From Suicoccus acidiformans (lineage in GTDB: Bacteria > Bacillota > Bacilli > Lactobacillales > Aerococcaceae): a stretch of 64,000 bases of DNA. Shown in pieces: positions 1 through 9,441 of this stretch (position 1 is the first letter of the stretch; every line of letters begins with the position of its first letter). The DNA is taken from the NCBI RefSeq assembly GCF_003546865.1, contig NZ_CP023434.1, positions 744,001 to 808,000 on the forward strand, given 5' to 3'. The position numbers and the translations under genes are program-made. The notes under the pieces are model-generated. The model worked only from the letters and a program-made list of their open reading frames with translations, ran no database searches and was not told the origin of the DNA.

Positions 1-1
1 T

Positions 2-1264
2 GCAACCGTATCACCGGTAACCGGTGAAGGGGCCTTGGCTGGGGTCTATGCCTTGTTAGAGTCTACGGGAACCCAAGTGAACCCACAAGACGCCCAAGTG
101 GCCCAACAAGAAATTAGCGTAGTGAATAATGTAAGCCAGTACACCCCACTGAATAATATCCAGGTTAATCAAATCATAGCGCAAGTTAAAGCAGAAGTTA
201 CGACCAATATTGTTAACAATGTCCAAGTGGATGAAGCAACTATCACGAATATTGTTAACCAAGTATTAGAAGCCAATGGCGTAAACCCTGACGAGAATCC
301 TGAAGTAACCCAAGAAGTTGTCGGTTATGCTGAAGAGTATGCCAATACCGACGCTGCGCAGAACGAAGAGACGATTCAACAGTTAGAAACAAGTATTCAA
401 GGTAGCTGGTCTGACATCTTGCCGACTCTACAACCAACACAGACGGCAGAAGATATTCTAGCTGGCGAACGGTTAGGCTTTAGTGAACAAAGTGAATTCC
501 ATCCAATACTTCAAGCTTTTGCTGACCGCTTCTATCAAGTCGTCGAAAGTGGTGAATTGGTAGAGAACACTTATGCACAGACCTTTACCTTTGAAGCGAT
601 GACGCCAGGTCTTTCCACAGAAGAAAAGAATGCCTTAAATGAGTTGCGGGCTCAGATGTATCAATATGCATCCAGCCAAGTAGGGGATGTGAAGGATACG
701 TGGTTGAATCAATTAAATGGAGCCCAACAAATGCGCTCAAGTGATCCTGTGTTAGCAGAAATTGTTCAGCAAGTTGCCAACGCCACCGGTCTTGCCCCAG
801 AAGTCTTTGCTTACCGCGACTTTGAACAAGATGGTACTGTCATTCAAATGGCTGCCTACTACGATGGACCCGACCATCAATCGGTAGCAGGGCGTTTCGC
901 TTATGATACCGCAACGCAAGAAATCTTTGCAGTAGATGAAATGATGAACGTAACACCTCTGACACCATTCGATTTCCAAACTGCCTATGGGGTAAGTGTC
1001 GAAAATGCTTATATCCCAAGCGTAGAGATTCCAGCGGACTATACGATTCCTGGCTATACACCAGAAGAAAGTACAGAGTCTTCTGAAGAAGAAGCAGAAG
1101 AGACAGGCGAAGAGACACCAGCGGATGCTCCTACAGAAGAAGCTCCCGTTGAAGAACCGATTGAGGAGCCGGCTCCAGCAGAAGAAGTTATTGAAGAGCC
1201 AGTAACAGTGCCTCAAGACCCTGCATCGATGGGTGAAGAAGGTACACAAGAAGTTGCGCAGTAA
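2..1264 (+). CDS. DUF1002 (YpuA-like) protein, 5' truncated by window edge
   Basis: The frame is open from base 2, so the true start lies before the window. The first residues read ATVSPVTGEGALAGVYALLE; the PVTGEGAL...YA segment followed by a Gln/Asn-rich helical stretch is typical of DUF1002 proteins, which are usually secreted or surface proteins of unknown function in Firmicutes. The DUF1002 part covers roughly the first 130 visible residues. It is followed by a region of about 200 residues I do not recognise, and then an acidic Glu/Pro/Thr-rich tail (about residues 345-410) resembling a wall-spanning or disordered linker. No sortase motif or C-terminal membrane segment is present. A hairpin terminator follows closely. 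Family assignment is fairly firm, function unknown. Confidence 0.75.
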   Translation, partial: ATVSPVTGEGALAGVYALLESTGTQVNPQDAQVAQQEISVVNNVSQYTPLNNIQVNQIIAQVKAEVTTNIVNNVQVDEATITNIVNQVLEANGVNPDENPEVTQEVVGYAEEYANTDAAQNEETIQQLETSIQGSWSDILPTLQPTQTAEDILAGERLGFSEQSEFHPILQAFADRFYQVVESGELVENTYAQTFTFEAMTPGLSTEEKNALNELRAQMYQYASSQVGDVKDTWLNQLNGAQQMRSSDPVLAEIVQQVANATGLAPEVFAYRDFEQDGTVIQMAAYYDGPDHQSVAGRFAYDTATQEIFAVDEMMNVTPLTPFDFQTAYGVSVENAYIPSVEIPADYTIPGYTPEESTESSEEEAEETGEETPADAPTEEAPVEEPIEEPAPAEEVIEEPVTVPQDPASMGEEGTQEVAQ

Positions 1265-1285
1265 CGTTACTGTCGCTATTTAAGT

Positions 1286-1331
1286 AAATACATCGGATTA
1301 ACATTTAAACATGTTGGTCCGGTGTATTTTT
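1286..1331 (+). terminator. Rho-independent terminator after the DUF1002 gene
   Basis: A long inverted repeat starting AAATACATCGGATTAACAT pairs with ATGTTGGTCCGGTGTATTT (three G-T wobbles) around a short AT loop and runs into a T-rich stretch. It lies just after the stop codon at 1264. Confidence 0.8.
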
Positions 1332-1518
1332 AAATTAGAAATTTCCAATAGATGCTCCTCACTTCTCCAAAGAAAAGCAACAATATCAATGCGATAATCC
1401 ATGCTAGTGCTTTAGTCGTCCCAAGCCATGAAGTAATTGGAAGTAACTCATCTTACTTAAGTAAAGCCTTCTCCTTCGGTGAAATGTTGAAGATTCGATA
1501 TAATCCTCGGAGTATTTT

Positions 1519-1527
1519 TGCTATAAT
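1519..1527 (+). promoter_or_regulatory. Extended -10 promoter for the xseA operon
   Basis: TGCTATAAT is a perfect extended -10 element (TG-n-TATAAT) about 50 bp upstream of the xseA start; no good -35 hexamer is visible at 17 bp. It explains transcription of the housekeeping cluster after the upstream terminator. Confidence 0.6.
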
Positions 1528-1576
1528 AGGTAGTACCGAGCAAATGAATGATTGCTCTGCAGCGGAAGGAGGAGCC

Positions 1577-2959
1577 ATGTCTCAAGTAGCCAAGCAAGAG
1601 AAATATTTAACAGTCCAAGCGCTCACGCAATATATTAAGCGCAAGTTTGACGCCGATCCTTATATGCAGAAGGTTTTCGTTATTGGTGAGATTTCAAACT
1701 TTCGCTTGCGACCGAATGGTCATCAGTATTTCAGTTTGAAGGATGATAAAGCGCGAATTGGCGCGGTCATGTATCGGGGTGCTTTCAGTAAGTTGCCATT
1801 TAAATTGGAAGAGGGAATGAAAGTCCTCGCTCAGGGGCGCATCGCTGTCTACGAGCCGAATGGGAATTACCAGCTAATTATTGAGCAGATGGAGCCGGAT
1901 GGGATTGGGGCCTACTACCTTGCCTTAGAACAGCTCAAGGAGAAATTGCGCCTTGAAGGGGCGTTGGACCGGCCAAAGCGTCCAATTGTCCGTTTCCCTC
2001 GCAAAATAGCGGTCATCACAAGTCCGACAGGAGCTGTTATTCGCGATATTATTACAACGGTGAAACGACGCTATCCTATTGTTGCCCTAACGGTTTTCCC
2101 CACCCGGGTGCAAGGCAAAGAGGCGGTCGGGGAGATTGTTCGTGCCTTTCAACTTGTTGAAGCCCAAGCCCAGGATTTTGATACGATTATTCTAGCGCGT
2201 GGGGGTGGTTCGATTGAAGATTTGTGGAGTTTCAATGAAGAAGCTGTCGCCCGAGCAATCCTGGCTTCTAGCGTGCCAGTTATTTCGTCGATTGGCCATG
2301 AAACGGATACAACCATTGCAGATTTAGTGGCAGACTTAAGGGCGCCTACACCTACGGCGGCTGCTGAGCAGGCGGTGCCTGTTCTAACTGAGGTATTACA
2401 GTATATTCAACAAACTGAAGCTAGAATTTATATGGCGATGAATCAACGGATTCAGCTAGGCCATAAACATTTGGAACGTTTAAGTCGCTCTTATGCCCTC
2501 GCTCAACCTGAGCGTTTGTATCAACCATACCAGCAAAGGCTCGATCAGTTGATGGATCAATTACAAAGGGTCAATGAACGTCAACTTCAAACGAAAAGCT
2601 TACAAGCACAAGGCTTATCCCAAAGACTCCTCTTTCAGAATCCTAAGCAAGATATTCAACACTATCAGCAAGTCGTATCAGATGTTACTAGACGCTTGGC
2701 GCGCTCCAGTCAACAGCTATTAAAGGATAAGCAGGCAGAATTAGCCAAACAAGCCCAGCTTTTGAATGCGGTAAGCCCCTTGCAAAGCTTAGCGCGAGGT
2801 TATGCGGTAGTTGAGCAAGCTGATCAAGTTGTCAAAGGAATTAAAGCAGTAGCAGTAGGGCAAACTGTTGATGTAAGATTAGTGGATGGAAGTTTCAGCG
2901 CCAAAGTTGAGGCAGTCTATCCTGAGCCAATGGAAGAAAAAACGAGTGAAAAGGAATGA
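1577..2959 (+). CDS. xseA: Exodeoxyribonuclease VII large subunit
   Basis: 460 aa. XseA is the catalytic subunit of exonuclease VII, a cytoplasmic nuclease that degrades single-stranded DNA to oligonucleotides with XseB. An N-terminal OB-fold (about residues 20-110, VFVIGEISNFR...GHQYFSLKD) is followed by the exonuclease VII core, with the conserved ARGGGSIEDLWSFN and ISSIGHETDTTIADLVAD segments, and a coiled C-terminal region. ATG at 1577 was chosen because GGAGGAG lies 5 bases upstream and the protein then begins at the family's usual N-terminus; the same frame is open further upstream without an RBS. xseB follows after 4 bases. Confidence 0.95.
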   Translation: MSQVAKQEKYLTVQALTQYIKRKFDADPYMQKVFVIGEISNFRLRPNGHQYFSLKDDKARIGAVMYRGAFSKLPFKLEEGMKVLAQGRIAVYEPNGNYQLIIEQMEPDGIGAYYLALEQLKEKLRLEGALDRPKRPIVRFPRKIAVITSPTGAVIRDIITTVKRRYPIVALTVFPTRVQGKEAVGEIVRAFQLVEAQAQDFDTIILARGGGSIEDLWSFNEEAVARAILASSVPVISSIGHETDTTIADLVADLRAPTPTAAAEQAVPVLTEVLQYIQQTEARIYMAMNQRIQLGHKHLERLSRSYALAQPERLYQPYQQRLDQLMDQLQRVNERQLQTKSLQAQGLSQRLLFQNPKQDIQHYQQVVSDVTRRLARSSQQLLKDKQAELAKQAQLLNAVSPLQSLARGYAVVEQADQVVKGIKAVAVGQTVDVRLVDGSFSAKVEAVYPEPMEEKTSEKE

Positions 2960-2963
2960 TAAG

Positions 2964-3200
2964 ATGTCAGAATCAAATGCTAAGACACCTAAGAATTTCG
3001 AAGAGGCCTTGGGTCAATTAGAACAGATTGTCCAGCAATTGGAGCAAGGTGATTTGCCTTTGGAACAAGCTTTGAGTGCTTTCCAAGAAGGTGTCCAACT
3101 CAGTCAATATTGTCAGAAAACTTTGCGGAGCGCAGAAGAAACCGTTGCTAAAATGATGACAGAAAGTGGCGAACAGGCCTTGGATGAGGTTGAGCCATGA
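2964..3200 (+). CDS. xseB: Exodeoxyribonuclease VII small subunit
   Basis: 78 aa. Small helical subunit of exonuclease VII. The segment NFEEALGQLEQIVQQLEQGD followed by LPLEQALSAFQEG is diagnostic of XseB. ATG at 2964 directly follows the xseA stop and gives the usual family length. The last four bases overlap the ispA start (ATGA), which suggests translational coupling. Confidence 0.95.
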   Translation: MSESNAKTPKNFEEALGQLEQIVQQLEQGDLPLEQALSAFQEGVQLSQYCQKTLRSAEETVAKMMTESGEQALDEVEP

Positions 3201-4081
3201 AAGCATTAAATACGAATAAATTACGGGTACGTTTCGAAGAGGCCTTAGATCAATACGTCAAGCAGTCAGCTACCGACATTGAGCTTTTAAAGCCGATGCT
3301 TTATTCGCTTAAAGGTGGCGGCAAACGAGTGCGTCCCCTTCTTTTGTTAAGTGTCTTACGGCTAAATCAACATAAATCAGTCGAATTAGGCTTGTCTACC
3401 GCTATTGCTTTGGAATATATTCATACCTACTCGCTGATTCATGATGATTTACCGGCAATGGATAATGATGATTTGCGGAGAGGTCAGCCGACGAGTCACA
3501 TTCAATTTGATGAAGCCACAGCCATTCTAACTGGTGATGCTTTATTGACGGATGCCTTTGGCGTGATCGCTGAAGACAAGAACTTACGCCCTAAGGTGCG
3601 GGTAAAGTTACTTCAAGCTTTGAGCCGAGCAGCCGGGTCTGTAGGCATGGTTGCTGGTCAGTTGAAAGATATTCAAGCCGAAGAACAAGTGATTTCCTTA
3701 GACCAACTCCAAGAAATTCATGCCCTTAAAACCGGTTGCTTATTTAATTTTGCCGTGGAAGCTGGTGCGGTGATTGCTGGCTTAGAGGCGGAGAAAGCGC
3801 ATTTTAAAGGCTTTAGTGATGCGTTCGGGATTGCCTATCAAATTCATAATGATTTAATGGATGTTCAAGCTAGTGAAGTAGAAACTGGCAAGCAGACAGG
3901 TCAAGATGCTGTCTTACAGAAGGCGACTTATCCAAGTATTCTCGGCTTAGAGGAAAGTTACCAAGCTTTAGATGAGCAGATGAATCTTGCTGAGGCGAGC
4001 TTGAAACAGTTGACACAACGCACTGGTCGTCCATATATGGAATTAATGCAATTTATGGAATATTTGGATGTTGTTAGATAG
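3197..4081 (+). CDS. ispA: Farnesyl/geranyl diphosphate synthase (polyprenyl synthetase)
   Basis: 294 aa. Condenses isopentenyl diphosphate with allylic diphosphates to make farnesyl-type precursors for undecaprenyl phosphate and quinones. The first Asp-rich motif is DDLPAMD (residues 83-89), with KGGGKRVRP upstream. The second motif reads NDLMD (218-222), where most family members have DDxxD. That Asn is unusual but the rest of the region (GKQTGQDA...KATYPSILG) is canonical. The xseA-xseB-ispA-tlyA order is common in Firmicutes. Confidence 0.93.
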   Translation: MKALNTNKLRVRFEEALDQYVKQSATDIELLKPMLYSLKGGGKRVRPLLLLSVLRLNQHKSVELGLSTAIALEYIHTYSLIHDDLPAMDNDDLRRGQPTSHIQFDEATAILTGDALLTDAFGVIAEDKNLRPKVRVKLLQALSRAAGSVGMVAGQLKDIQAEEQVISLDQLQEIHALKTGCLFNFAVEAGAVIAGLEAEKAHFKGFSDAFGIAYQIHNDLMDVQASEVETGKQTGQDAVLQKATYPSILGLEESYQALDEQMNLAEASLKQLTQRTGRPYMELMQFMEYLDVVR

Positions 4082-4092
4082 GGGGTTAGCCA

Positions 4093-4908
4093 GTGGCGAA
4101 GGAACGCGTGGATAAATTAGTTGTACAACAAGGGCTTACCGAAACCCGCGAGCAGGCCAAGCGTTTGATAATGGCTGGGCAAATATATAATCAAGATAAT
4201 TTACGTTATGACAAGCCTGGCGAGAAGATTGCGACCGATACCGAGCTTCATATCAAAGGCAAAACCTTACCTTACGTCAGTCGAGGTGGCCTGAAGTTAG
4301 CTAAAGCGCTTGAGACATTTGATCTGGACTTGACGGGGCGGATTATGCTGGATATTGGTGCCTCAACGGGCGGCTTTACTGACGTTGCCTTACAGGCTGG
4401 GGCAGCGCAAGTCTACGCTTTAGATGTGGGTTACAATCAATTGGCCTATCAATTGCGTCAAGATGAACGTGTCATTGTGATGGAACGGGTGAACTTCCGT
4501 TATAGTCAGCCGGAAGACTTTCAAGTAGGCCAACCGAATTTTGCCAGTATTGATGTGTCCTTTATTTCTTTAGGCCTCATCTTACCGCCCCTACAAGCAA
4601 TTCTTGCTGAGGGAGAAGATGTCGTCGCTTTAATTAAACCGCAATTTGAGGCAGGTCCTGAACGTATTGGTAAGAATGGGGTTATACGTGACAAACAAGT
4701 TCACCGGGACGTTCTAAGTGAAGTTCTGGAAATGATGAGTGGCTTAGGTTATGATATTCAAGACGTAACGTATTCACCGATTACTGGCGGGGAAGGAAAC
4801 ATTGAGTTTCTCGCTCATTTGAAGAATACGAAGCTAGCGAATGAATCTTGGTTAAACATTGATATTCCAGGGCTGGTAGAAGCAGCTCACGCACAATTTG
4901 AAGCTTAG
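4093..4908 (+). CDS. TlyA/YqxC-family RNA methyltransferase (S4 plus FtsJ domains)
   Basis: 271 aa, GTG start at 4093 after a GGGGG-type RBS. An N-terminal S4 RNA-binding domain (about residues 1-60, ERVDKLVVQQGL...REQAKRLIMAG) precedes an FtsJ-like Rossmann methyltransferase domain with the SAM motif LDIGASTGGFTDVALQAGA (about 90-108). Relatives include mycobacterial TlyA (2'-O-methylation of rRNA) and B. subtilis YqxC; annotations as hemolysin are historical. It sits between ispA and recN, as in other Firmicutes, but the argR gene often found here is absent. Confidence 0.9.
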   Translation: MAKERVDKLVVQQGLTETREQAKRLIMAGQIYNQDNLRYDKPGEKIATDTELHIKGKTLPYVSRGGLKLAKALETFDLDLTGRIMLDIGASTGGFTDVALQAGAAQVYALDVGYNQLAYQLRQDERVIVMERVNFRYSQPEDFQVGQPNFASIDVSFISLGLILPPLQAILAEGEDVVALIKPQFEAGPERIGKNGVIRDKQVHRDVLSEVLEMMSGLGYDIQDVTYSPITGGEGNIEFLAHLKNTKLANESWLNIDIPGLVEAAHAQFEA

Positions 4909-4922
4909 TAGGAGGGAGCCGG

Positions 4923-6638
4923 GTGTTAGAGAGTTTATCGATTGAGAATTTCGCAATCATCGAAGCGGTTCATTTAACGTTAGAAACTGGCATGACCGTG
5001 CTTTCTGGTGAAACCGGGGCAGGTAAGTCGATTATTATCGATGCACTCGGCATGCTGTGTGGTGGCCGGGGGTCAGTGGATTTTATCCGCGAAGGAAGTG
5101 ATCGCTTAACGGTTGAAGGTTTATTTAATTTTGAACGCATTCCAGAGGGACTCAGGCAGACTTTGGCTGATTTCGGCATTGAATTGAGGCAAGAAGAAGG
5201 CTTAATTATCCGCCGGGAAATTCGTCAATCAGGGCGCAATATCATCCGTATTAACGGTCAGCTGGCTAATGTGACGCTTTTGAAGGATATTGGCCAGTAT
5301 TTGGTGGATATTCATGGGCAGAATGAGCATCAAGCGCTATTGGATATTCGCCAACACTTAGGAATGTTGGATGCTTTTGCCAAGGATTCGCTTCAAGAGA
5401 CTTATGCTTCTTATCAAGCTGCTTTCCAAACTTACCGCGGCCTGTTGGCTGAATATCAGCAGGCTTTTCTTGAGGAAACAGATCAAATGGAGCGTTTGCG
5501 TTTCTTGAAGTTTCAGGCGGAGGAATTGGCCGAGGTGGAGCTTATTCCGGGTGAGGAAGAAGAATTGCAGGCTTTGAGTCAACGCATGCAACACCAGCAG
5601 AAGAATGCAGAGTTGCTATATGGAATAACTTACGCCTTGAATGAATCTGAGCAATCCGTTCTGAGTCAACTATCAGGCATTCAAGCCAACCTCGAACAAA
5701 TTGTCAGCTTTGATTTCAGCTATCCCCAATTACTAGAAACTTTGCGGGAGGCGCAAGCTATGTTGGAGGATATTTCCCATCAGTTAGCGCAAAGTCAAAG
5801 CTTTATTGAAGATAGTTCCATGGATATTGATGCAGTAGAAGCGAGATTAAGTGAACTGTCAGCTCTTAAGCGTAAGTATAAGCGTTCCATTGATGAACTT
5901 ATTGAATATAAGGCCAATTTAGCGGAAGAAATCGACCGAATCGAGCACCGGGAGGCCTATCTAGAGCGCTTGGAAGCCGATTTAACCCAAGCTTATAAAC
6001 AAGCCTTCGAGCTTGCAGAAAATTTGCATCACCAGCGAGAACAAGCAGGCGCAGATTTGGAAGAAGCTATTGAAAGAGAGTTGGCTGATTTATATATGAA
6101 AGATAGCCGCTTTCACGTCCGCTTCGAGAGTGCCCCGCTGTTTGACCGTTTAAATGAACAACTACATCCCCAAATTCCTTTTGTACAATTGAATGAGCAA
6201 GGCTTAGACCGGGTGGAGTTTTATATTGCTACCAATGCGGGCGAATCCTTGAAGCCCTTAGTCCGTGTTGCCAGTGGCGGTGAATTATCCCGCTTCATGT
6301 TAGCCTTAAAGACTGTCTTCAGCCGTGATTCACAGGCCAAAGTGATGGTTTTTGATGAGATTGATACAGGTGTGTCCGGGCGGGTGGCTCAAGCCATTGC
6401 TGAGAAGATGCACGAGGTAAGTGAACGCCATCAAGTTCTTGCCATTACCCACCTCGCCCAAGTGGCTGCGATCAGTGATCAACAGCTCTACATTCGCAAG
6501 ATGGTCAGCCATGAGCGAACCCAAACGCAAGTTAGCCCGGTGGACGGGGAAGAGCGAGTGGAACTAATTGCCCAAATGATGTCTGGGAAAGATATTAGTG
6601 ATCATTCAAGAGATTTAGCAAGAGAAATGCTGGAGTGA
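4923..6638 (+). CDS. recN: DNA repair protein RecN
   Basis: 571 aa, GTG start at 4923 with an AGGAGGG ribosome binding site. RecN is an SMC-like ATPase acting early in double-strand break repair. The Walker A motif GETGAGKS is near residue 30, there is a long central coiled coil, the ABC signature is VASGGELSRFMLALK, and the Walker B region is FDEIDTGVSGRVA. Length is normal. Confidence 0.95.
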   Translation: MLESLSIENFAIIEAVHLTLETGMTVLSGETGAGKSIIIDALGMLCGGRGSVDFIREGSDRLTVEGLFNFERIPEGLRQTLADFGIELRQEEGLIIRREIRQSGRNIIRINGQLANVTLLKDIGQYLVDIHGQNEHQALLDIRQHLGMLDAFAKDSLQETYASYQAAFQTYRGLLAEYQQAFLEETDQMERLRFLKFQAEELAEVELIPGEEEELQALSQRMQHQQKNAELLYGITYALNESEQSVLSQLSGIQANLEQIVSFDFSYPQLLETLREAQAMLEDISHQLAQSQSFIEDSSMDIDAVEARLSELSALKRKYKRSIDELIEYKANLAEEIDRIEHREAYLERLEADLTQAYKQAFELAENLHHQREQAGADLEEAIERELADLYMKDSRFHVRFESAPLFDRLNEQLHPQIPFVQLNEQGLDRVEFYIATNAGESLKPLVRVASGGELSRFMLALKTVFSRDSQAKVMVFDEIDTGVSGRVAQAIAEKMHEVSERHQVLAITHLAQVAAISDQQLYIRKMVSHERTQTQVSPVDGEERVELIAQMMSGKDISDHSRDLAREMLE

Positions 6639-6641
6639 GTT

Positions 6642-7607
6642 ATGGAAGAGAACTTAAGAAAGATTCCCCTGATTGTAATTGCCGGGCCGACGGGGGTAGG
6701 TAAATCGGCTTTGAGTATTGAACTAGCCAAGCATTTTAGTGGAGAGGTTATTAATGGGGATAGCATGCAGATTTATGAAGCATTGGATATTGGCACCGGC
6801 AAAATTACCGAAGCAGAAATGCAAGGAATTCCCCATCACCTACTTAGTTTCAAAAAGTCTTGGGAAAGTTATGATGCAAGTCAATTCAAAGCCGACGCAA
6901 CGGAAGCGATTCAGGCCATCTACGAGCGAGGTAATTTGCCAATTGTTGTAGGTGGCACGGGTCTTTATATTGAAGGCTTGTTGTTCGATTTAGGCTTTGG
7001 GCAAGCAGGAAGCCATGACCCAGCTGTTCGGCGACGACTCCAAGAGCGGGCAGCAGCACTTGGGAATGAAGTCCTCTGGCAAGAGTTGAAAGCAATGGAT
7101 GCTGGGGCGGCAGCGAAGATTCCTGTGCAGAATACTCGGCGATTAATACGCGCTTTAGAAGTAATTGAGGTTACTGGAAAGTTGTTCTCCGAGCAAGAAG
7201 AACATAAGAATCAAGTGCAAGTATTTGATAGTTGCCTCTTGGTCTTGGACCGCCCGCGCGATGTGCTTTACGACCGGATTAATCGGCGGGTTGAGTTGAT
7301 GATTGATGAAGGACTGGAAGAAGAGGCAGAAGCCCTCTACCAAAGAAGTCCTGAGCAGAACGAGCAGAGCACCAAAGGTATAGGCTATAAAGAATGGTGG
7401 CCTTATTTCCAAGGACAGGCAACGCTAGCTGAAGTCATCGCAGCAATTCAACAGAATTCAAGGCGCTATGCTAAGCGTCAGCTGACGTGGTTTCGGAATC
7501 GTTTCCAAGAGAAGCACTGGCTGACAATTGAGTCAGAAGCAAAAGCACTCGAAGAAGCGATTGACATTGTTAGCAGACATTTAAATATAGAGGAGATGTC
7601 AAATTAA
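6642..7607 (+). CDS. miaA: tRNA dimethylallyltransferase
   Basis: 321 aa. Transfers a dimethylallyl group to A37 of tRNAs reading UNN codons, using a product of the isoprenoid pathway to which ispA also belongs. The P-loop GPTGVGKS (residues 14-21), the NGDSMQIYEALDIGTGK segment and the VGGTGLYIEGLL segment are diagnostic. ATG at 6642 is 3 bases after the recN stop. hflX follows immediately, a pairing also seen in enterobacteria. Confidence 0.95.
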   Translation: MEENLRKIPLIVIAGPTGVGKSALSIELAKHFSGEVINGDSMQIYEALDIGTGKITEAEMQGIPHHLLSFKKSWESYDASQFKADATEAIQAIYERGNLPIVVGGTGLYIEGLLFDLGFGQAGSHDPAVRRRLQERAAALGNEVLWQELKAMDAGAAAKIPVQNTRRLIRALEVIEVTGKLFSEQEEHKNQVQVFDSCLLVLDRPRDVLYDRINRRVELMIDEGLEEEAEALYQRSPEQNEQSTKGIGYKEWWPYFQGQATLAEVIAAIQQNSRRYAKRQLTWFRNRFQEKHWLTIESEAKALEEAIDIVSRHLNIEEMSN

Positions 7608-8852
7608 TTGGAAGATCAGATGATTGAAACGGAAGTCAGTCCCGATCGCGTCATATTAGTCGGTGTCCAAACAGATGAACTGGGCGAGGATAAATTTAAC
7701 TATTTAATGGAAGAGATGGTTCGCCTCACTGAAACCGCCGGTGGAGAAATTGTCGGCGAAGTGACGCAAAAACTTCCCCGACCGAATAACAAAACCGTTA
7801 TCGGCAAGGGTAAATTAGAAGCCTTAGCGGCCCAGGTAGAATTGGAGGAAGCGAATTTAGTTATTTTCCTCAATTCGATGTCACCTAATGTTAACCGTAC
7901 CATTGAAGAAGAACTCGGAGTCCGAGTGATTGACCGGGTGCAGCTCATCTTAGATATCTTCGCCATGCGAGCCAAAAGCAGTGCCGGTAAATTACAAGTG
8001 GAACTAGCCCAATATGAGTATCTCTTGCCAAGAATTACTGGCCAAGGAACAAGCTTATCCCGTTTAGGGGGCGGAATTGGAACGAGAGGTCCCGGTGAGA
8101 CGAAATTAGAAACAGACCGCCGGCACATTCGTTCAAGAATTGGACGTATTAAGAAGGAATTGAAGCAACTGGAAGCCCACCGGGAACGTACTCGGGAGCG
8201 TCGCCAAAGTGGGCGAGACTTTAATATCGGTTTCGTTGGCTACACTAACGCGGGCAAATCTACCCTTCTAGAAGGGCTTACCGATTCGAAAACTTACGTG
8301 CAGGATCAATTGTTCGCCACCTTGGATCCTTTAACGCGCAAGATGACGATTCGCGGGCATAATACCTTTACATTAACAGATACAGTAGGTTTTATTGAGG
8401 AATTACCAACGGAATTGATTTATGCCTTTAAATCTACCTTGGAAGAGATTCGCGATGTGGATTTATTGGTCCATGTCGTAGATGCCTCACATCCTGCGCG
8501 TGATATGCATGAAGATACAGTCATGAATCTGCTCCGCGAACTGAAGATGGATAAGATTCCAATGCTTGTCGTCTATAACAAGAAAGACTGTCTAAATAAA
8601 GACTTATTCACACCAACCTTGCATCCAAGCATTCTTATAAGCGCCTGTTCTAACAGCGACATACACCGCTTGAAGGAGCTAATATGGCAGTCATGCATTG
8701 AACTAGCTGAATCCTACACAGTATCGGTTCAACCGGAAGAATCTGATTTATTAGCCTTATATCATCAGAAAACTTTAGTAGAATCACTCGAATTTGATGA
8801 AGTCAAAGAGTGTTATATTGTTAAAGGCTATCGCCGAACCAACCACAAATAA
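7608..8852 (+). CDS. hflX: GTPase HflX
   Basis: 414 aa from TTG at 7608, which abuts the miaA stop and lies about 12 bases after AGAGGAG; ATG at 7620 is an alternative start (410 aa). HflX is a ribosome-associated GTPase that splits or rescues stalled 70S ribosomes. The N-terminal nucleotide-binding HflX domain contains the Gly-rich LGGGIGTRGPGETKLE segment. The G domain has G1 GYTNAGKST, G3 DTVGF and G4 NKKD. Part of the continuous operon with miaA. Confidence 0.93.
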   Translation: MEDQMIETEVSPDRVILVGVQTDELGEDKFNYLMEEMVRLTETAGGEIVGEVTQKLPRPNNKTVIGKGKLEALAAQVELEEANLVIFLNSMSPNVNRTIEEELGVRVIDRVQLILDIFAMRAKSSAGKLQVELAQYEYLLPRITGQGTSLSRLGGGIGTRGPGETKLETDRRHIRSRIGRIKKELKQLEAHRERTRERRQSGRDFNIGFVGYTNAGKSTLLEGLTDSKTYVQDQLFATLDPLTRKMTIRGHNTFTLTDTVGFIEELPTELIYAFKSTLEEIRDVDLLVHVVDASHPARDMHEDTVMNLLRELKMDKIPMLVVYNKKDCLNKDLFTPTLHPSILISACSNSDIHRLKELIWQSCIELAESYTVSVQPEESDLLALYHQKTLVESLEFDEVKECYIVKGYRRTNHK

Positions 8853-8864
8853 AGGAGTGATATT

Positions 8865-9431
8865 ATGATAACCATGAAAGATTTCATTGCGGAAAATAAC
8901 CCAATTTTACGTCAGGAAGCTGAACCGGTTTCTTTCCCATTAGACGAGGAAACGCAAGAACTGATTACAGAAATGCGCGAGTTTCTTATTAATAGCCAAG
9001 ACGATGAAATTGCCGAGAAATACGGCTTGCGTGCAGGTGTAGGCTTGGCCGCACCCCAATTGGGTGTCAGCAAGCAAATTTTTGCTGTTTACTTAGTTGA
9101 GTACACAGATGAAGGAGAACGTGGCGACACAATCATCGATCAAATCTTCATCAACCCTAAGATTAAAAGCCATGCCGTCCAAAAAGCGGCCCTGAGAGAC
9201 GGGGAAGGTTGCCTATCCGTACCCCATGATGTTCCTGGCTTTGTGCCTCGTCCGCGCCGGGTGACCCTGGAATACCGAGACGAACACGGTGAAGTTCATA
9301 CAGTCAAATTACGTGATTACGAAGCGATTGTTGTCCAACATGAAATGGATCATTTGAAAGGTATTCTATTCTACGACCACATCGATGCGGACCAACCATG
9401 GCGACAAGGGGATGACCTTACGATTATTTAG
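8865..9431 (+). CDS. def: Peptide deformylase
   Basis: 188 aa. Removes the formyl group from nascent N-termini. All three metal-site motifs are present: GVGLAAPQ (58-65), EGCLSVP (114-120, Cys ligand) and QHEMDH (158-163, two His ligands and catalytic Glu). The insertion between motifs and the overall length match type 2 Gram-positive deformylases. ATG at 8865 follows AAAGGAGTG; ATG at 8874 is a possible internal start. Confidence 0.95.
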   Translation: MITMKDFIAENNPILRQEAEPVSFPLDEETQELITEMREFLINSQDDEIAEKYGLRAGVGLAAPQLGVSKQIFAVYLVEYTDEGERGDTIIDQIFINPKIKSHAVQKAALRDGEGCLSVPHDVPGFVPRPRRVTLEYRDEHGEVHTVKLRDYEAIVVQHEMDHLKGILFYDHIDADQPWRQGDDLTII

Positions 9432-9441
9432 CAATCCACCC

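Noticed and set aside
752-1249. 165-codon minus-strand open frame opposite the DUF1002 gene
   Set aside because: Phe/Cys/Arg-rich shadow of the acidic Glu-rich sense frame; no RBS.
1352-1576. N-terminal extension of xseA
   Set aside because: The frame is open, but it crosses the promoter and the RBS at 1567-1574, and XseA homologues start at the ATG at 1577.
4093-4908. Hemolysin
   Set aside because: The common annotation is historical; the S4 and FtsJ domains indicate an RNA methyltransferase.
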